Shown here piece by piece: positions 17,215-25,631 of a DNA stretch of 64,000 nt (within the stretch, counting starts at the first letter, position 1; every line of letters begins with the position of its first letter). Below the pieces are notes generated by a model. It did no database searches. It saw nothing but the letters and a program-made list of their open reading frames with translations, and was not told where the DNA came from. Origin of the DNA: Myxococcales bacterium (GTDB lineage: Bacteria > Myxococcota_A > Polyangia > Polyangiales > Polyangiaceae); assembly GCA_012514535.1 (NCBI GenBank), contig JAAZAA010000299.1, positions 1 through 64,000 on the forward strand, read 5' to 3'. The position numbers and the translations under genes were made by a program.

Positions 17215-18636
17215 ATGACTCGACTGGGCCAGCAGAACTACGGGCCCCTGATGTCTCACACCACGGCGGTGTCCAGCGCTCAGCGCATCAGTGACGGCTG
17301 CCTGATCGCTGCGACCTACTGGTTGGTGGAGGGACTCCGCCCGCAGTCTTGGAACGTTTACAACACGCTCGCGCTCGTCCTCACCGTCGTCATCTTCCTG
17401 ATCGTCGCGGAGACCAACGGGCTCTATCGCTCCTGGCGTGGCGTCGCGCTCCGGCACGAGCTGCAGCACACGGTCGCGACCTGGTTCCTGGCGACCCCCA
17501 TCTTGCTGTTCACCGCGTTCCTCACGGAGACGAGCGAGGAGTTCTCTCGCATCGGCACGGTGGTGTGGTTCATCGTGACGCCGACCGCGCTCGTGGTCTG
17601 GCGGGCGGCCATGCGCAGCCTGCTCGCCGAACTGCGCCGACGTGGCTACAACAACAAGTCCGTCGCGATCGCGGGCTGCACCGCCTCCGCGGGCGCCTTG
17701 CTCGATCACATCGAGCGCGACCCGAGCGCCGGCATGCGCCTCTACGGGGTCTACGACGATCGCGCGGCGGCGCGGCGCACCCCGATGGAGCACATCGGCG
17801 GGCCGTTCCGCGGCGATCTCGACCAGCTCGTCGACGACGCCCGCGCGGGCAAGATCGACCTCGTCTACATCAGCTTGCCGCTTCGGGCCGAGACGCGCAT
17901 CGCGTCCATCCTGCGCAAGCTCGGAGACACGACGACCACCGTCTACGTCATCGCAGACTTCTTCGGGTTGAGCTTGCTGCACTCGGAGTGGTCCACCGTC
18001 GGGCATCTGCCGGTGGTCAGCCTCAACGACACGCCGTTCAACGGCCTCGGCGGCTGGGCCAAGCGGGTCGAGGATCTCGTTCTGGGGACCATCATTCTCA
18101 TGCTCACCGCGCTGCCCATGCTCGTGGTCGCGATCGCCATCAAGTTGACGAGCCCGGGTCCGGTGTTCTTCCGGCAACGCCGCTACGGGCTGAACGGGAA
18201 GGAGATTCGCGTTCTCAAGTTTCGCACGATGACCGTTTGTGAGGACGGGGACGAGGTCAAGCAGGCCAGCCGAGACGACGCACGGATCACGCGCCTCGGT
18301 CTGTTCCTGAGGCGCACCTCGCTCGACGAGCTGCCTCAGTTTTTCCAGGTCATCACGGGCGAGATGTCCATCGTCGGGCCGCGGCCGCACGCCGTCGCCC
18401 ACAACGAGGAGTACAGGAGAGTGATCGACGGCTACATGCTCCGCCACAAGGTGAAGCCGGGCATCACTGGTTGGGCGCAAGTGAACGGCTGGCGCGGGGA
18501 GACGGACGCGCTCGACAAGATGCGCATGCGTGTCCAGCACGACCTCGAGTACATCCGCAACTGGCGACTCGGGCTCGACATCTGGATCATCTTCATGACG
18601 GTGTTCAGCCCGAAGGCGCGCACGAACGCCTACTGA
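17215..18636 (+). CDS. undecaprenyl-phosphate sugar phosphotransferase (WcaJ/EpsZ-like)
   Basis: A 473-aa polyisoprenyl-phosphate hexose-1-phosphate transferase that starts repeat-unit synthesis at the inner membrane. It has four N-terminal hydrophobic segments, a nucleotide-binding-like middle domain (KSVAIAGCTASAGALLDHI), a further TM (LILMLTALPMLVVAIAIKL), and the C-terminal bacterial sugar transferase domain with SPGPVFFRQRRYG, KFRTM, RRTSLDELPQF and a final KPGITGWAQVNGWRGET. The length is usual for the WcaJ/EpsZ group. I start at the ATG at 17215 (RBS GAGG) rather than the track GTG/ATG at 17098. It is probably the first gene of the polysaccharide locus and has its own sigma-54-type promoter. 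Confidence 0.93.
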   Translation: MTRLGQQNYGPLMSHTTAVSSAQRISDGCLIAATYWLVEGLRPQSWNVYNTLALVLTVVIFLIVAETNGLYRSWRGVALRHELQHTVATWFLATPILLFTAFLTETSEEFSRIGTVVWFIVTPTALVVWRAAMRSLLAELRRRGYNNKSVAIAGCTASAGALLDHIERDPSAGMRLYGVYDDRAAARRTPMEHIGGPFRGDLDQLVDDARAGKIDLVYISLPLRAETRIASILRKLGDTTTTVYVIADFFGLSLLHSEWSTVGHLPVVSLNDTPFNGLGGWAKRVEDLVLGTIILMLTALPMLVVAIAIKLTSPGPVFFRQRRYGLNGKEIRVLKFRTMTVCEDGDEVKQASRDDARITRLGLFLRRTSLDELPQFFQVITGEMSIVGPRPHAVAHNEEYRRVIDGYMLRHKVKPGITGWAQVNGWRGETDALDKMRMRVQHDLEYIRNWRLGLDIWIIFMTVFSPKARTNAY

Positions 18637-18700
18637 TTTCGTCCGTATCTCTGGCGCGCCCGCCCCGAGCGGTCGTTGCCACAAGGAAGGGGAACGCTAG

Positions 18701-19933
18701 ATGATTTCGACCACTCAGCTCGGTGTTTGCCTCGCGCTCGTTCCACTGGGCGCGATGATGGTGGCTTGTTCGGACTCGGACGACGATGGAGATTTCACCA
18801 GCTCGCCGCTGACGATCGCCTTCGTTGGTGAGGAGTACGCCTACACCGTGACCACGAAGGGCAAGGGGGACGTACCTCGCATCCTGACGAGCCCCGCGCT
18901 CCCTCGTTGGCTCACCTTCACCGATCACGGGGACGGGTCTGCCCTGCTGCGGGGAGTGCCAGGGCCGAAAGATGCTGGGCTTCACCCCGTCGAGCTCAGG
19001 CTCGAAGTCGCGGGGCGCAGCTCGAGCCAAGGCTTCGACATCGACGTGCAGAGCGGCTTCACCGAAGTCGGGGTGGACGACGAGTTCGAGGACGACGAGC
19101 TGCAGAAGCACTGGCGCTTCTTCGATCCGCGCGGGACGTCGGAGCTCACCATCGCGGACGGGACGATCCAAATTTCCATCCCCGGCGGGGTTCCCCACGA
19201 TCTCTGGCGCGGCAACGAGAACCAGGCCCCGCGGCTGCTGCAGAGCGTGGAGAACAAGAACTTCGGGGTGGAGGCCCGCTTCTTGTCCGTCCCGGAGAAG
19301 CGTTTCCAGATCCAAGGGATCGTCGCGCAGGAAGCTGATGACAAGTTCGTCCGGCTCGACATGCACCACGACGGCGTGTCCGTGCGCGTCTATGCAGCGT
19401 ACATCGACGGCAACATCGCGCGCGTGCGCATGAACGAGTCGATCAAAGGAGAGATCCCCGACCGCCTGCGCGTGCTGCGGACCGGTGATTTCTGGACCCT
19501 GCAGTATTCGGCGGGAGAAGACGACTGGAAGGTCGCCTCCGCCTTCTCGCAGCCGCTGGAGGTGAACGAGATCGGTGTGTTCGCGGGCAACGCCCACGGG
19601 GTGGACAGCCCGGCCTTCACGGCGATCATCGACTACTTCCGCAACGCGGACGTCTCCGACCTGCCAGACGTCGACTTCACGCTCCCGGACCCCGATGACG
19701 AGAAGGGTGACCCGGGTGACGGCGGCAAGCAGCGCCCGGACGACGACTCGAAGGACGACGCGGATCCCGACGACGACGCGGATCCCGACGACGCGGATCC
19801 CGATGACACGGATCCGGACGACACGGATCCCGACGACACGGACGAGGACGAACCCCCCGCCCCGGATGCTCCGACGAACGAGGAGACCGGCGACGACGAC
19901 TCCGACGATGAGGAGCTCCCGGAGGACGACTGA
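18701..19933 (+). CDS. acidic lipoprotein with Ig-like and LamG/DUF1349-like domains
   Basis: A 410-aa lipoprotein with signal peptide ending GAMMVACSD. A short beta-sandwich resembling a putative Ig domain (IAFVGEEYAYTVTTKG to RGVPGPKDAGLHPVELRL) precedes a jelly-roll-like domain (FRDF-type: DDELQKHWRFFDPRGTSELTI, then VFAGNAHG), which could bind carbohydrate. The C-terminal 90 residues are an acidic run of DPDD/DADPDD repeats encoded by about 15-bp units. The acidic tail may bind calcium or matrix polymer. The RBS is strong (AAGGAAGGGG). It follows the priming transferase by 64 nt and is probably co-transcribed. The function is unknown; a matrix or surface protein is a reasonable guess. Confidence 0.65.
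   Translation: MISTTQLGVCLALVPLGAMMVACSDSDDDGDFTSSPLTIAFVGEEYAYTVTTKGKGDVPRILTSPALPRWLTFTDHGDGSALLRGVPGPKDAGLHPVELRLEVAGRSSSQGFDIDVQSGFTEVGVDDEFEDDELQKHWRFFDPRGTSELTIADGTIQISIPGGVPHDLWRGNENQAPRLLQSVENKNFGVEARFLSVPEKRFQIQGIVAQEADDKFVRLDMHHDGVSVRVYAAYIDGNIARVRMNESIKGEIPDRLRVLRTGDFWTLQYSAGEDDWKVASAFSQPLEVNEIGVFAGNAHGVDSPAFTAIIDYFRNADVSDLPDVDFTLPDPDDEKGDPGDGGKQRPDDDSKDDADPDDDADPDDADPDDTDPDDTDPDDTDEDEPPAPDAPTNEETGDDDSDDEELPEDD
19750..19845 (+). repeat. tandem repeat coding for DPDD units
   Basis: Five to six imperfect copies of a 15-bp unit related to GACGACGCGGATCCC lie within the acidic lipoprotein gene. The unit is in frame, so copy number can change without frameshift. Confidence 0.7.
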
Positions 19934-19990
19934 GCCCGCGCGCTCCCGGTGTCGCTACGGGAAGACTTCGGAAGGACCGCACTCGGTTCC

Positions 19991-20015
19991 GGGGGGCCCA
20001 TGGGACGGGCCCCCC
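19991..20015 (+). terminator. GC-rich hairpin after the acidic lipoprotein gene
   Basis: GGGGGGCCC (19991-19999) and GGGCCCCCC (20007-20015) form a perfect 9-bp stem with a 7-nt loop, 57 nt after the stop. There is no T-tract, so termination may be partial. Confidence 0.5.
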
Positions 20016-20076
20016 GCGAACACCCTCGAAGCTCACCCCTGGGAACCGACCCAGGATTGTCGTATTTTACGGAGAA

Positions 20077-20709
20077 GTGGTCCTCCTCACCCCCGGGCTG
20101 TTGCCCCAGGAGTTCGTGGACGAGCTCCTCCAGCTCCCCCCTCCTCGCCTGCTCGACGAGCCCTTCGGCCCCCTGTTGCTGCTCCTGCGCGTCCCCGATC
20201 GGACCGTACCTGGCTTCACCGCGGCCCTCGATCAGTGCGTTCGGCGCGGTCTGACGCAGCCGGGCGTGGGCGGCCCGAGCACCAGCGGCGCGGGCTTCGG
20301 CGTGGTGACGGCCGAAGTGCCGGCGGTGCAGCGCGACCAGGCTCGAGACGCGGAAGCAGACCACGCGAGCTTGCTCGCCGAGCTCGACGCGTCGACTCAC
20401 TACGTCTTTCCCCTACGTCCCGGAGCAGGGCCGCTCGGGATCGGACGCTCCCGTGACAACGCCCTCGTCCTCCGCGACGACTCCGTCTCCCAGCTCCACG
20501 CCGAGATCCACGTTGGCGCCGATGGCGTGTCCGTGAGCGACGTGGATAGCAAGAACGGAACCTGGGTGGGGGGGACCCGCCTCGCCCCGAACACCCCACG
20601 CTGGCTCCAGCCCATGGACAGCCTGCGCTTCGGCCGCGTCCAGGCGTTCACCTGCGCGCCAACCGTGCTGCGCAGCGTGTTGCGTCGCCGTCTCCGTCAG
20701 CTGCTCTGA
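20077..20709 (+). CDS. FHA-domain protein
   Basis: A 210-aa soluble protein. An N-terminal part of unknown fold (about 1-100, Leu/Pro-rich) is followed by a forkhead-associated domain at about 110-190 with GIGRSRDNALVL, SVSQLHAEIHV and DSKNGTWVGG, the Gly-Arg-Ser, Ser-His and Asn-Gly signatures of phosphothreonine binding. The start is a GTG at 20077 with GGAG just upstream, at tight spacing. It is one of two FHA proteins in the locus and could read phosphorylation by the membrane Ser/Thr kinase at 32180-34459. Confidence 0.85.
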   Translation: MVLLTPGLLPQEFVDELLQLPPPRLLDEPFGPLLLLLRVPDRTVPGFTAALDQCVRRGLTQPGVGGPSTSGAGFGVVTAEVPAVQRDQARDAEADHASLLAELDASTHYVFPLRPGAGPLGIGRSRDNALVLRDDSVSQLHAEIHVGADGVSVSDVDSKNGTWVGGTRLAPNTPRWLQPMDSLRFGRVQAFTCAPTVLRSVLRRRLRQLL

Positions 20710-20832
20710 GCCGGCGACGCCCGAAGGGCGTACTCGAAACGGCGCTCGAGCCGACCCTCGATGGGGCTCGACCGCGTCCTTCGAAATGTCACATTGGAGA
20801 AGGTTTCGTCACGGAAGGGGACCACGAGGGGC

Positions 20833-21783
20833 ATGGGATCACCGCTCGAACAGCGCTGGGCAAAGCTCGAGGGCCGGCTGGACTTGCAGCTGGATTCACT
20901 CTCGCTGCTGCGTGAGAACCGCACTTGTTGGATCTACGCCGCTCGAGCGGCCGGCGAGGCCGTCGTGGTCAAGCAGTACAAGCCTCAGGCGCGTGCCCTG
21001 TGTGCTCGTGAGGCCCGCGCGCACCGGGTCTACACCCAGCTGTGCGACGCTGTCCCGGGATTGCTCCCCTCGGAGATCCGAGGGATCAACGAGGAGACGG
21101 GGAGCCTCTGCCTCACCTTCATCGAAGGTGAGCTCATGAGTGAGGTGCTCCGCAAACGCGGGGACGACACCGGGGAGCAGCGGCGCTGCCGCGCGGCCCT
21201 CGAGCGCGTCGGCGAGCTCCTGGCGCACCTGCGCGCGCGAACGTCCAGTGACCGTCCCCCCGCGCCATTCCTGGAGGAGTACCTCGTCCATACGTCGCGC
21301 AGCCTGGAGAGGACGCCGGTGCTCGGGGCGCTCTTTGCAGGCTACGAGGCCTCAGCGCGCTCCCTCTACGAAGAGCTCGGAGCAGCGGGAGAGCCCACGT
21401 CGTTGAGCCACGGTGACCTCGTCTTCGCGAACCTGATCCTGGACGGCGCGCAGGTCGGGCTGATCGACTTCGCGAACGCCAACCCCGAGAGCCACCCCCT
21501 CGACGACGTCTACAACCTCGAGGTCACCTGCGCGAACTTGCTGCACCTGTCGGCGCGCTTCCGTGCCGATCTCGCGCAGGCCCTGCGCAGCAGGCTCGAT
21601 CTCTCCGGCAGCGACGCGCGCACCCACCGCTTCTACTGGGAGTATCACAAACGTCGTTGGCTCCATTTGCAGCTCGGATCCGGGTGGATTCACCGCGCCC
21701 GCGCGGTGACCGTGCTCCCTCGCCTGCTGCGGAGTTCCGCGGCGCCTTGGGCGCCTGGCGTGCACGCGGTGGCCATGGCTTGA
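20833..21783 (+). CDS. APH/LPS-kinase-fold phosphotransferase
   Basis: A 316-aa protein with the aminoglycoside-phosphotransferase/choline-kinase type of kinase fold. It has an ATP-binding Lys in AVVVKQYKPQ, the catalytic loop LSHGDLVFANLIL (HGD...N) and the metal-binding GLIDFANANP. Such enzymes phosphorylate sugars, lipopolysaccharide core residues or small alcohols; Kdo or heptose kinases are close in pattern. I start at the ATG at 20833, behind GAGGGG, rather than at 20761. It lies 123 nt after the FHA gene and ends 7 bp from the convergent O-antigen ligase gene. The substrate is unknown; a sugar or glycolipid is likely given the context. Confidence 0.75.
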   Translation: MGSPLEQRWAKLEGRLDLQLDSLSLLRENRTCWIYAARAAGEAVVVKQYKPQARALCAREARAHRVYTQLCDAVPGLLPSEIRGINEETGSLCLTFIEGELMSEVLRKRGDDTGEQRRCRAALERVGELLAHLRARTSSDRPPAPFLEEYLVHTSRSLERTPVLGALFAGYEASARSLYEELGAAGEPTSLSHGDLVFANLILDGAQVGLIDFANANPESHPLDDVYNLEVTCANLLHLSARFRADLAQALRSRLDLSGSDARTHRFYWEYHKRRWLHLQLGSGWIHRARAVTVLPRLLRSSAAPWAPGVHAVAMA

Positions 21784-21790
21784 GGCCGAC

Positions 21791-23092
21791 TTACCCGCGG
21801 TTGGTGAAGAACGCGCCGAAGGCGGCCTCTCGCTCCCGATACGGGTGCCGCCGGATGTCCTGCAGCAGCGCGTACCCGAAGACGGCGACGATCCAAAAGA
21901 GGTACGACTGAACGGTCTGGCGCGCGATCCACTCCAACACCCCCTGCAAGTACATGACGGAGAGGCCCGCGACGCAGCCAGCGGCGAGCTGCCCCCGATA
22001 GTCCCTCCAACCCGCCGCGAGCGCCCGCAGAGACGCCCACAGGACGACCGCCAGGAGCAAGAGGTACGCGAAGATGCCGAAGTAGCCGGCCTCCGCCACC
22101 GTGAGCCAATAGATGTGGTGAGCCACCCCCGCCTCGGACTCCGGCAACGCCAGCCGGGGTCCGTACACCGTTCGGATCTCCCACGAGTACATGTTCAGCC
22201 CCACGCCGAGGGGGTGCTCGTCGAGCATCATCTGGGCGACGAGCTCGAACTTCTGCCGCGCTTCTGCAGAGGCCTCGGGCGCGCTCTCGAAGCGGCGCAT
22301 GATCGTGTCGAAGGATTTGACGAGGACGGCGCCCGCCCCCGCGAAGCCGGCGCATGTGATCAAGACCTTCCTTGTCGTCACCCCCCGCAGCATGGATGCG
22401 AGGTACACCATCGACAGCCCCGTGATGAGCATGACGAGGCTCCCCCGTGACAGGGAGAAGATGACGCACACGCAGCCTGCCGCGACCGCGCCGCCGGAGA
22501 GTCGTGAGCCCGTGCTCATGAAGCGCGCCAGCTGTAGCGGGAGCACGATGTTGACCGCCATGCCCAGCGAGTTCTGGTGCGAGAAGACGCCCGCGATCTG
22601 ATGGTACCCGTCGAGGTAGCGCAGCTTCACGCAGTAGAGCGCCTGAAAGATGAGGCCCAACGCGAGGCCGTCGAGGACCTTCACCATGCGGGTCGGCGTG
22701 GCGCACACGCGCCACATCACCGCGACGAAGACGAACATGCGCAGCAGCTTCCACAGGGTGAACGCCGTGTAGAGCGGGACTACCGAGCCGACCAGGGTGA
22801 GCGCACCGGCAAAGAAGTAGAGGATCTGCACCTTGCGGAAGGGCATCGGCTCACTCGGACGGGGCAGCGCGAACAGCAGTACCCACGCGAACAGGTCGAT
22901 GTGCGTGAACTCGAAGCCGCGGTCGGCCCCCCTGTAGGTCTCGTGGGAGACGAGGTTCACCGTGACGAGCGGCGTCCACGGCAAGAGCCCCATCACGAGC
23001 GCCGCCCGCTCGAGGACGCGCTCTTTCCCCCGCAGCATCCAGCCCAGGGGGATCACCGCGCACAGAGCCACGAACAAGACCGCATACTTCAC
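21791..23092 (-). CDS. O-antigen ligase/polymerase family protein (Wzy-like)
   Basis: A 433-aa polytopic membrane protein with about ten hydrophobic segments and the Wzy_C/O-antigen-ligase pattern: a conserved FSHQNSLG-type loop, SLSRGSLV, then a large periplasmic loop with MMLDEHPLGVGLNMY and EAGVAHHIYWLTVAEAGYFGIF. It would polymerise repeat units in the periplasm, or ligate them to an acceptor. The start is the GTG at 23092, preceded by GGAGG at seven bases; the track adds an Arg-rich non-coding extension. It is divergent from the PHP lipoprotein gene. Confidence 0.88.
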   Translation of the reverse strand: MKYAVLFVALCAVIPLGWMLRGKERVLERAALVMGLLPWTPLVTVNLVSHETYRGADRGFEFTHIDLFAWVLLFALPRPSEPMPFRKVQILYFFAGALTLVGSVVPLYTAFTLWKLLRMFVFVAVMWRVCATPTRMVKVLDGLALGLIFQALYCVKLRYLDGYHQIAGVFSHQNSLGMAVNIVLPLQLARFMSTGSRLSGGAVAAGCVCVIFSLSRGSLVMLITGLSMVYLASMLRGVTTRKVLITCAGFAGAGAVLVKSFDTIMRRFESAPEASAEARQKFELVAQMMLDEHPLGVGLNMYSWEIRTVYGPRLALPESEAGVAHHIYWLTVAEAGYFGIFAYLLLLAVVLWASLRALAAGWRDYRGQLAAGCVAGLSVMYLQGVLEWIARQTVQSYLFWIVAVFGYALLQDIRRHPYREREAAFGAFFTNRG

Positions 23093-23145
23093 GGCCGCGC
23101 CTCCGGTCCGTCCTGAGCGTTCATGACCTCGACGGGAGCCACCCA

Positions 23146-24327
23146 GTGAACCGCGAACGGACGCTCGTGCCCCTCGTCGCCGTCCTGCTCGCAGCGCAGC
23201 TGGCGGGCTGTGAGCCGGCGGAGCGACGCTCTCGGACGACACCGGCTCCGCCTCCAGCTCTGCGCGCCGAGGGTGAGCCGCCGCGCCACGACGCCTCCCC
23301 CGGGCCCGCCTCCGCCGAGCAAGCCGCGAGCCCCAGCGGGGAGCATTTCGCGCTCCGCCACGCCGCGACGCTCCGCGCGGGGCCCCTCGAGCTGCGCAGT
23401 CCCCACCGCCGCCTCGCCCACCAGATCCGCGGCAGCGGCCACACCCACTGCGCTCCGGACCACTCCGGCATCGACGCCGCCGCTCAGCAGCGCCGCCTGA
23501 TGGGGCTCGGGCCCGACCACCGCCACCATTTCGTCTGGATCACTGCGCACGACTTCGTCGCCCCGGATCCCGACGTGCCTGGGGTTCAACACATGTTCGG
23601 GGTCGAGATCTACACGAAGCGCCTCGAGGCTCGGCAATCCCCCCATGTGCTGGCCCTCCTCCCCGACGGCGCCCTCGCCGATCCAGCGAAGCGGCCCTTC
23701 GGTGTCTACGAGCTCGACGTCCAGGGCGCGTCCTCGGCCATCGCCCGCGCCGGTGGGCTCGCCGTCTTGGCGCACCCGAGCCGCTACTCCCCCAGCCTGG
23801 AGGCGGTGAAGGCGGTGGATGAGCATTTGTGGGCGCTGGAGATCCTGAGCGGCAGCACGGACCCCGACGCGAACGCCGCCTTCGTCGACGCCCGCCTGAG
23901 CGCCGGGAAGTACACCTGCCTCTCCGCCGGTGGCGACATCCATGATGAGGATTACAAGCTGACGCTCGGCTATCAGGTCGTGGACGTCGCCGGACCGCGC
24001 CCAACCCGGGACGAGCTGTTCGAGGCCGTCCGACGCTGCAACTTCTTCGCCTGCGCCGTGAAGGGCGTCCGGCATGGCCCGATCCGTCGGCCCGCGCTCG
24101 AGCTGCGCGACGGCGGAATCCATTTCTCTTCGAACACGGTCCTGCGCAGCGTCCGCTTCGTCGGGCGCGGCGGAGAGGTGCTCCATGAGGCTCGGAGCAC
24201 CGCCCGAGCCAGCTACTCGCCCCAGATCGGTGACTCCTACGTGCGCGTCGAGGCCGTCTCCGCGGACGGCGCCGCCCGCTGCTACTCCCAGCCCACCTGG
24301 ATCGTCCAGCGCCGGCAGACCCCCTGA
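23146..24327 (+). CDS. PHP-domain lipoprotein
   Basis: A 393-aa lipoprotein (signal peptide ending LAAQLAGC) carrying a PHP-type metal-dependent phosphoesterase domain. The metal-ligand motifs appear in order: GHTHCAPDHSG, ITAHDF, GVEIYT, LAVLAHPSR and GGDIHDED. PHP enzymes hydrolyse phosphoesters with two or three bound metal ions. A C-terminal beta-rich domain of about 80 residues follows (SNTVLRSVRFVGRGGEVLH). The start is a GTG at 23146 behind GGGAG. Location on the periplasmic side or surface, inside a polysaccharide locus, suggests that it acts on a phosphorylated or lipid-linked glycan. PHP (polymerase/histidinol phosphatase) proteins of polysaccharide loci are usually cytoplasmic Tyr phosphatases, so this one is different. 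Confidence 0.8.
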   Translation: MNRERTLVPLVAVLLAAQLAGCEPAERRSRTTPAPPPALRAEGEPPRHDASPGPASAEQAASPSGEHFALRHAATLRAGPLELRSPHRRLAHQIRGSGHTHCAPDHSGIDAAAQQRRLMGLGPDHRHHFVWITAHDFVAPDPDVPGVQHMFGVEIYTKRLEARQSPHVLALLPDGALADPAKRPFGVYELDVQGASSAIARAGGLAVLAHPSRYSPSLEAVKAVDEHLWALEILSGSTDPDANAAFVDARLSAGKYTCLSAGGDIHDEDYKLTLGYQVVDVAGPRPTRDELFEAVRRCNFFACAVKGVRHGPIRRPALELRDGGIHFSSNTVLRSVRFVGRGGEVLHEARSTARASYSPQIGDSYVRVEAVSADGAARCYSQPTWIVQRRQTP

Positions 24328-24329
24328 CG

Positions 24330-25628
24330 TCAACGCGACCATCCGGCCTCCACGTCCTTCGGATCGAACACGAAGCGGAGAGCCCCGTAGGCCCACACCT
24401 CGACGCGCGAGAACCCGCCGCCGGAGCCGATGGCCGGCCCTCGCAGGTTCGAGCGCGCCCCGAACTCGAGCCCAATGTACCGCGAGACCTCGTAGGTCAC
24501 GGGGAAATCGATGCGCAGCATGCTCTGATCGAAGCGCCGCACGCTCACGAACTCCGGGGGTTCGAAGTCGTCGTTGCCGATGGTCGTGAAGTAGGTGACT
24601 GTCGGGCGCACTGCCCAATCCGGGGGCAGCTCGAGCGCCGCCATCACGCCCGCGCCGAGCCGTCGCACCGGCCGCCCCAGGATCGGATCGAAGAACCAGC
24701 GGTACTGCGCGAAGGCTCCCGTGACCAGGGAGCGACCGTGGCTCCGCCAGGTCTCGTTCTGGACCTCGACTCCGGCCGTCGGCGCCACCTCGACCTCCCC
24801 TTGCCGAGCTCCGAGCATCTCGGAACCCTGCACCACCTGCAGATAGCCGACGCCCCCGCTGATGGACCCTTGTGTGGTCCGCGAGAACTGATGACGTAGG
24901 CGCAGGGTCGGCGCCACCAAGGCGAACGTGGTCGCCCCCGAGTCGGCCTCCGGGGTGCCGATCACCCCCGTCTCGCCGATCCCGAGGCTGAACCAGGAGA
25001 ACCCTGCGGTGGTGAGGAACGTCAGCTCGTTCCTCCGGTCCAGCTGGTAGCCGACGAACGGCTCGATCTCCACGCGCGCCGAGGTCCGAAAGCCGGTCTC
25101 GTCCTCGTCGTACAGGGGGGCGTTGTAGGCGCCGAACAGCGTGACGCCGGTGGCCGTGCGCCGGCTCACCGCGTGCGTCAGGGTCGAGCTCGCCTGACCG
25201 CGGACGAGAGGCGTGACCTCGTCCGTCGGCACCGTGGGCTGGGCGGGGTCGAAAACGAACGCGCTCAAGGCGTAGTCGACCTCCCCGATGCTCAGGTGGA
25301 GCCGGTTCTGCCAAACGGTCTGCCGCGACCAGGATAGCCGATGTTCCAGGCTGCCCTGGTGCAGCAGGAGCGGCCGCTTCAGATCCAACCGATTCGGGAT
25401 CCTCATGAAGACCCGCGGTCGATAGAGTCCGGTGAACTCGTAGCGTTGTCGCTGCACATGGAGACCCACCACGGGCACCACCGCCACCGCCATCTGTGCC
25501 CGGGACGGGCGCAGCGGGTCGTCCGGCACCGCACCAGCGAGCACCTCCACGCGCCCGCCGGCGGCAGCCTGAACGCTGCGCTCGGCGCTGAAGGTCATCG
25601 CCAGCACCAAAGCTGCCGCCGCCGACAT
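24330..25628 (-). CDS. outer-membrane beta-barrel exporter (Wzp-like)
   Basis: A 432-aa protein with a signal peptide (ending VQAAAGG) and alternating amphipathic strands throughout, for example VVPVVGLHVQRQRYEFTGLY, RVEIEPFVGYQLDRRNELTF and APTLRLRHQF. This is typical of an outer-membrane barrel of about 16-18 strands. It follows the OPX gene by 3 nt. In Myxococcus, short OPX proteins lack the outer-membrane helix of E. coli Wza, and a separate Wzp barrel supplies the pore; this pair has the same layout. The assignment rests on context and strand pattern rather than a signature motif. Confidence 0.75.
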   Translation of the reverse strand: MSAAAALVLAMTFSAERSVQAAAGGRVEVLAGAVPDDPLRPSRAQMAVAVVPVVGLHVQRQRYEFTGLYRPRVFMRIPNRLDLKRPLLLHQGSLEHRLSWSRQTVWQNRLHLSIGEVDYALSAFVFDPAQPTVPTDEVTPLVRGQASSTLTHAVSRRTATGVTLFGAYNAPLYDEDETGFRTSARVEIEPFVGYQLDRRNELTFLTTAGFSWFSLGIGETGVIGTPEADSGATTFALVAPTLRLRHQFSRTTQGSISGGVGYLQVVQGSEMLGARQGEVEVAPTAGVEVQNETWRSHGRSLVTGAFAQYRWFFDPILGRPVRRLGAGVMAALELPPDWAVRPTVTYFTTIGNDDFEPPEFVSVRRFDQSMLRIDFPVTYEVSRYIGLEFGARSNLRGPAIGSGGGFSRVEVWAYGALRFVFDPKDVEAGWSR

Positions 25629-25631
25629 GCA

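Noticed and set aside
17050-18684. 544-aa minus-strand ORF
   Set aside because: Antisense to the priming transferase, His/Arg/Asp-rich shadow.
19750-19845. Short regular repeats as a CRISPR array
   Set aside because: In-frame coding repeats of 15 bp with no spacers.
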